A DNA stretch of 32,938 bases, from contig DWWL01000058.1 in the NCBI GenBank assembly GCA_019119775.1, forward strand, positions 1 through 32,938, in the 5' to 3' direction. The stretch comes from Candidatus Lachnoclostridium pullistercoris. Its GTDB lineage: Bacteria > Bacillota > Clostridia > Lachnospirales > Lachnospiraceae. Made by a program: the position numbers and the translations under genes. Shown in pieces: positions 31,631-32,938 of this stretch (its first letter is position 1; each line of letters starts with the position of its first letter). The notes under the pieces are model-generated. The model had not been told where the DNA came from. It did no database searches and saw only the letters and a program-made list of their open reading frames with translations.

Positions 31631-32758
31631 TTACGCCCCCTTCTTTTCCTGGATAAACTGTCTGCTCAGCGTGTTGACCAGCGTACTTCTCGTGATCAGC
31701 CCTTCTATGATTCCCTGGCTGTCCACCACCGGAAGGGTGGACAAATGCTTCTCATCAAACAGCGTCAGCAGATCCACAATAGAGCTGTCCGGAGGCACTG
31801 AGGTAAACTGCCGCTCCATCAGCTCCTCCGCCGGTTTTTTCAGATCCTGAATGCCGATGAGAGACTCGGCAAACAGCACCCCGTATATTCTCTTATATTG
31901 GTCCGTCACCATCAGAGTGTCCACCCGTTTCCGCCCCATGAGCTCAATGCACTTGAAGGCCGGCAGCTTTGGATGGCAGCACACCGGGTCCGATATCATA
32001 ATGTCTCTGGTGCGGATGTACTCCGGGGATGTCCAGATCCGCTTCGGGCCGATAAAATTGCGGACAAATTCATTGGCCGGATATTTGAGAATGTTTTCCG
32101 GCGTGTCAAACTGGACGATTTTTCCCTTGTCCATGATGCAGATCCGGTCTGCCAGACGGATGGCCTCATCCATGTCGTGAGTGACAAACACGATGGTTCT
32201 CTTTAAGGCCGTCTGCATGTCAATGAGAGCGTTCTGGATCTGAGTCCTCGTGATCGGATCAAGAGCGGAAAAAGGCTCATCCATGAGAATGATTTCCGGC
32301 TCCGTCATAAACGCCCGCACCACTCCGGCTCTCTGCTGCTGGCCGCCGGACATTTCCGATGGATAGGCGTCCAGAAACTGATCCGGGTCCAGGTTGACCA
32401 TCTCCATCAGCCGCCTGGCGTTCTGCTCCAGCCGCCCCTTGTCCCGGTTGTTCATCTTCGCGATGATCTCAATATTTTCCCGCACGGTCATATGGGGGAA
32501 CAGGCCGATCTGCTGAATCACATACCCCATTCTCCGCCTCAGAGCGATGGGATCCGTGCCGCTGATGTCCCGGCCGTTGATCTCCACTGTACCGGAACTG
32601 GGTTCAATGAGCTTGTTGATCATTTTTAAGGTCGTGGTCTTTCCGCAGCCGCTCTCCCCCAGGAGAACTACAAACTCCCCGTCCTCGATCACAAAACTGA
32701 TGTCGTCGATAATTGTCTGTCCGTGGAATACTTTTGATACATGTTTGAATTCGATCAT
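31631..32758 (-). CDS. ABC osmoprotectant-type ATP-binding protein with CBS domains
   Basis: This is a 375-residue ATPase of the OpuCA/ProV type. It powers uptake of quaternary amines or related solutes with the permease/binding fusion. The Walker A motif is GESGCGKTT (34-42), the signature MSGGQQQR, and Walker B IILMDEPFSALD. Two CBS motifs (about residues 250-370) probably sense ionic strength. I chose the ATG at 32758, with GGAGG upstream, because it begins the family sequence MIEFKHVSKVF. The frame upstream to 32887 spans a terminator hairpin and is not family-like. Confidence 0.95.
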   Translation of the reverse strand: MIEFKHVSKVFHGQTIIDDISFVIEDGEFVVLLGESGCGKTTTLKMINKLIEPSSGTVEINGRDISGTDPIALRRRMGYVIQQIGLFPHMTVRENIEIIAKMNNRDKGRLEQNARRLMEMVNLDPDQFLDAYPSEMSGGQQQRAGVVRAFMTEPEIILMDEPFSALDPITRTQIQNALIDMQTALKRTIVFVTHDMDEAIRLADRICIMDKGKIVQFDTPENILKYPANEFVRNFIGPKRIWTSPEYIRTRDIMISDPVCCHPKLPAFKCIELMGRKRVDTLMVTDQYKRIYGVLFAESLIGIQDLKKPAEELMERQFTSVPPDSSIVDLLTLFDEKHLSTLPVVDSQGIIEGLITRSTLVNTLSRQFIQEKKGA

Positions 32759-32829
32759 ACTGTCAGATACCTCCTGTACGAAATTCACGGAATCTGGAAA
32801 TACCGCTCCGCGAAGCCGGTACAATACAG

Positions 32830-32861
32830 AAAAAAGAAAACCGCCTGTATCAAACAGACGG
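32830..32861 (-). terminator. Terminator-like hairpin upstream of the ABC ATPase gene
   Basis: On the minus strand CCGTCTGT/ACAGGCGG form a stem (one G-U pair) followed by TTTTCTTTTTT. It may end an upstream gene lying beyond the window, or attenuate the ABC operon. Confidence 0.7.
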
Positions 32862-32938
32862 TAAAAGATTTGTAATAAGCATGGCAAATAAACGTATTTC
32901 GCTCATACGGAATCCTTCCATGTCTACGGAATTAGCTG
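32850..32938 (-). CDS. Possible partial ORF or leader peptide at the window edge
   Basis: A reading frame open from the window end terminates at TGA 32850-32852, inside the loop of the terminator hairpin. An internal ATG (32906) with AAGGA six bases upstream would give an 18-residue peptide beginning MSEIRLFAMLITNLLPSV. It may be the end of a gene beyond the window or a leader peptide. I do not recognise it. Confidence 0.3.
   Translation of the reverse strand, partial: ANSVDMEGFRMSEIRLFAMLITNLLPSV

Overview
The window looks like the chromosome of an endospore-forming, fairly GC-rich member of the Clostridia, most probably a Lachnospiraceae. The evidence is a complete spoIIA-spoVA sporulation block, T-box control of aminoacyl-tRNA synthetases, strong AGGAGG ribosome binding sites, and Lachnospiraceae-type small proteins. 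The species assignment is inference. No insertion sequence, prophage, CRISPR array or rRNA was seen.

Region by region. Positions 1-4500 (minus strand) carry tRNA-Pro(CGG), a CsoR-family metal-sensing repressor, trpS behind a tryptophan T-box, and typA/bipA behind a promoter followed at once by a terminator-like hairpin. Positions 4550-8250 hold an IMPACT/YigZ gene divergent from a class A penicillin-binding protein, whose promoters are back to back. Positions 8270-16060 (minus strand) are a sporulation and growth block. In transcription order it is folC, a 45-residue protein and a membrane TPR protein; then spoIIAA, spoIIAB and sigF; then, behind a sigma-G/F-type promoter, an overlapping 50-residue membrane ORF and spoVAA-AB-AC-AD-AE. 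These genes set forespore identity and load dipicolinic acid into the spore.

Positions 16115-18060 hold a MalY/PatB aminotransferase and a thioredoxin-fold protein, both on the minus strand. The divergent plus-strand unit (18121-19706) is a CNNM/CorC-type magnesium-efflux family gene. Its leader encodes a strikingly acidic peptide whose stop codon lies inside the 5' arm of a strong intrinsic terminator. I regard this as the best candidate for an undescribed regulatory system: a magnesium-responsive leader-peptide attenuator. Positions 19780-26030 form an accessory transport and metabolism cluster centred on a LysR regulator. An SLC13-like permease and an esterase lie on one side; a second MalY-type aminotransferase coupled to an NhaC antiporter lies on the other. 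A 12-base motif is shared by both control regions.

Positions 26100-29945 are a NUDIX, DUF6472-like and valS operon behind a T-box whose specifier reads GTG (Val). Positions 30050-32758 encode an osmoprotectant-type ABC importer: an ATPase with CBS domains and a fused permease/binding protein. Two copies of a roughly 42-bp palindromic dispersed repeat lie at about 1950-1993 and 16149-16190, and a different hairpin-rich element precedes spoIIAA.
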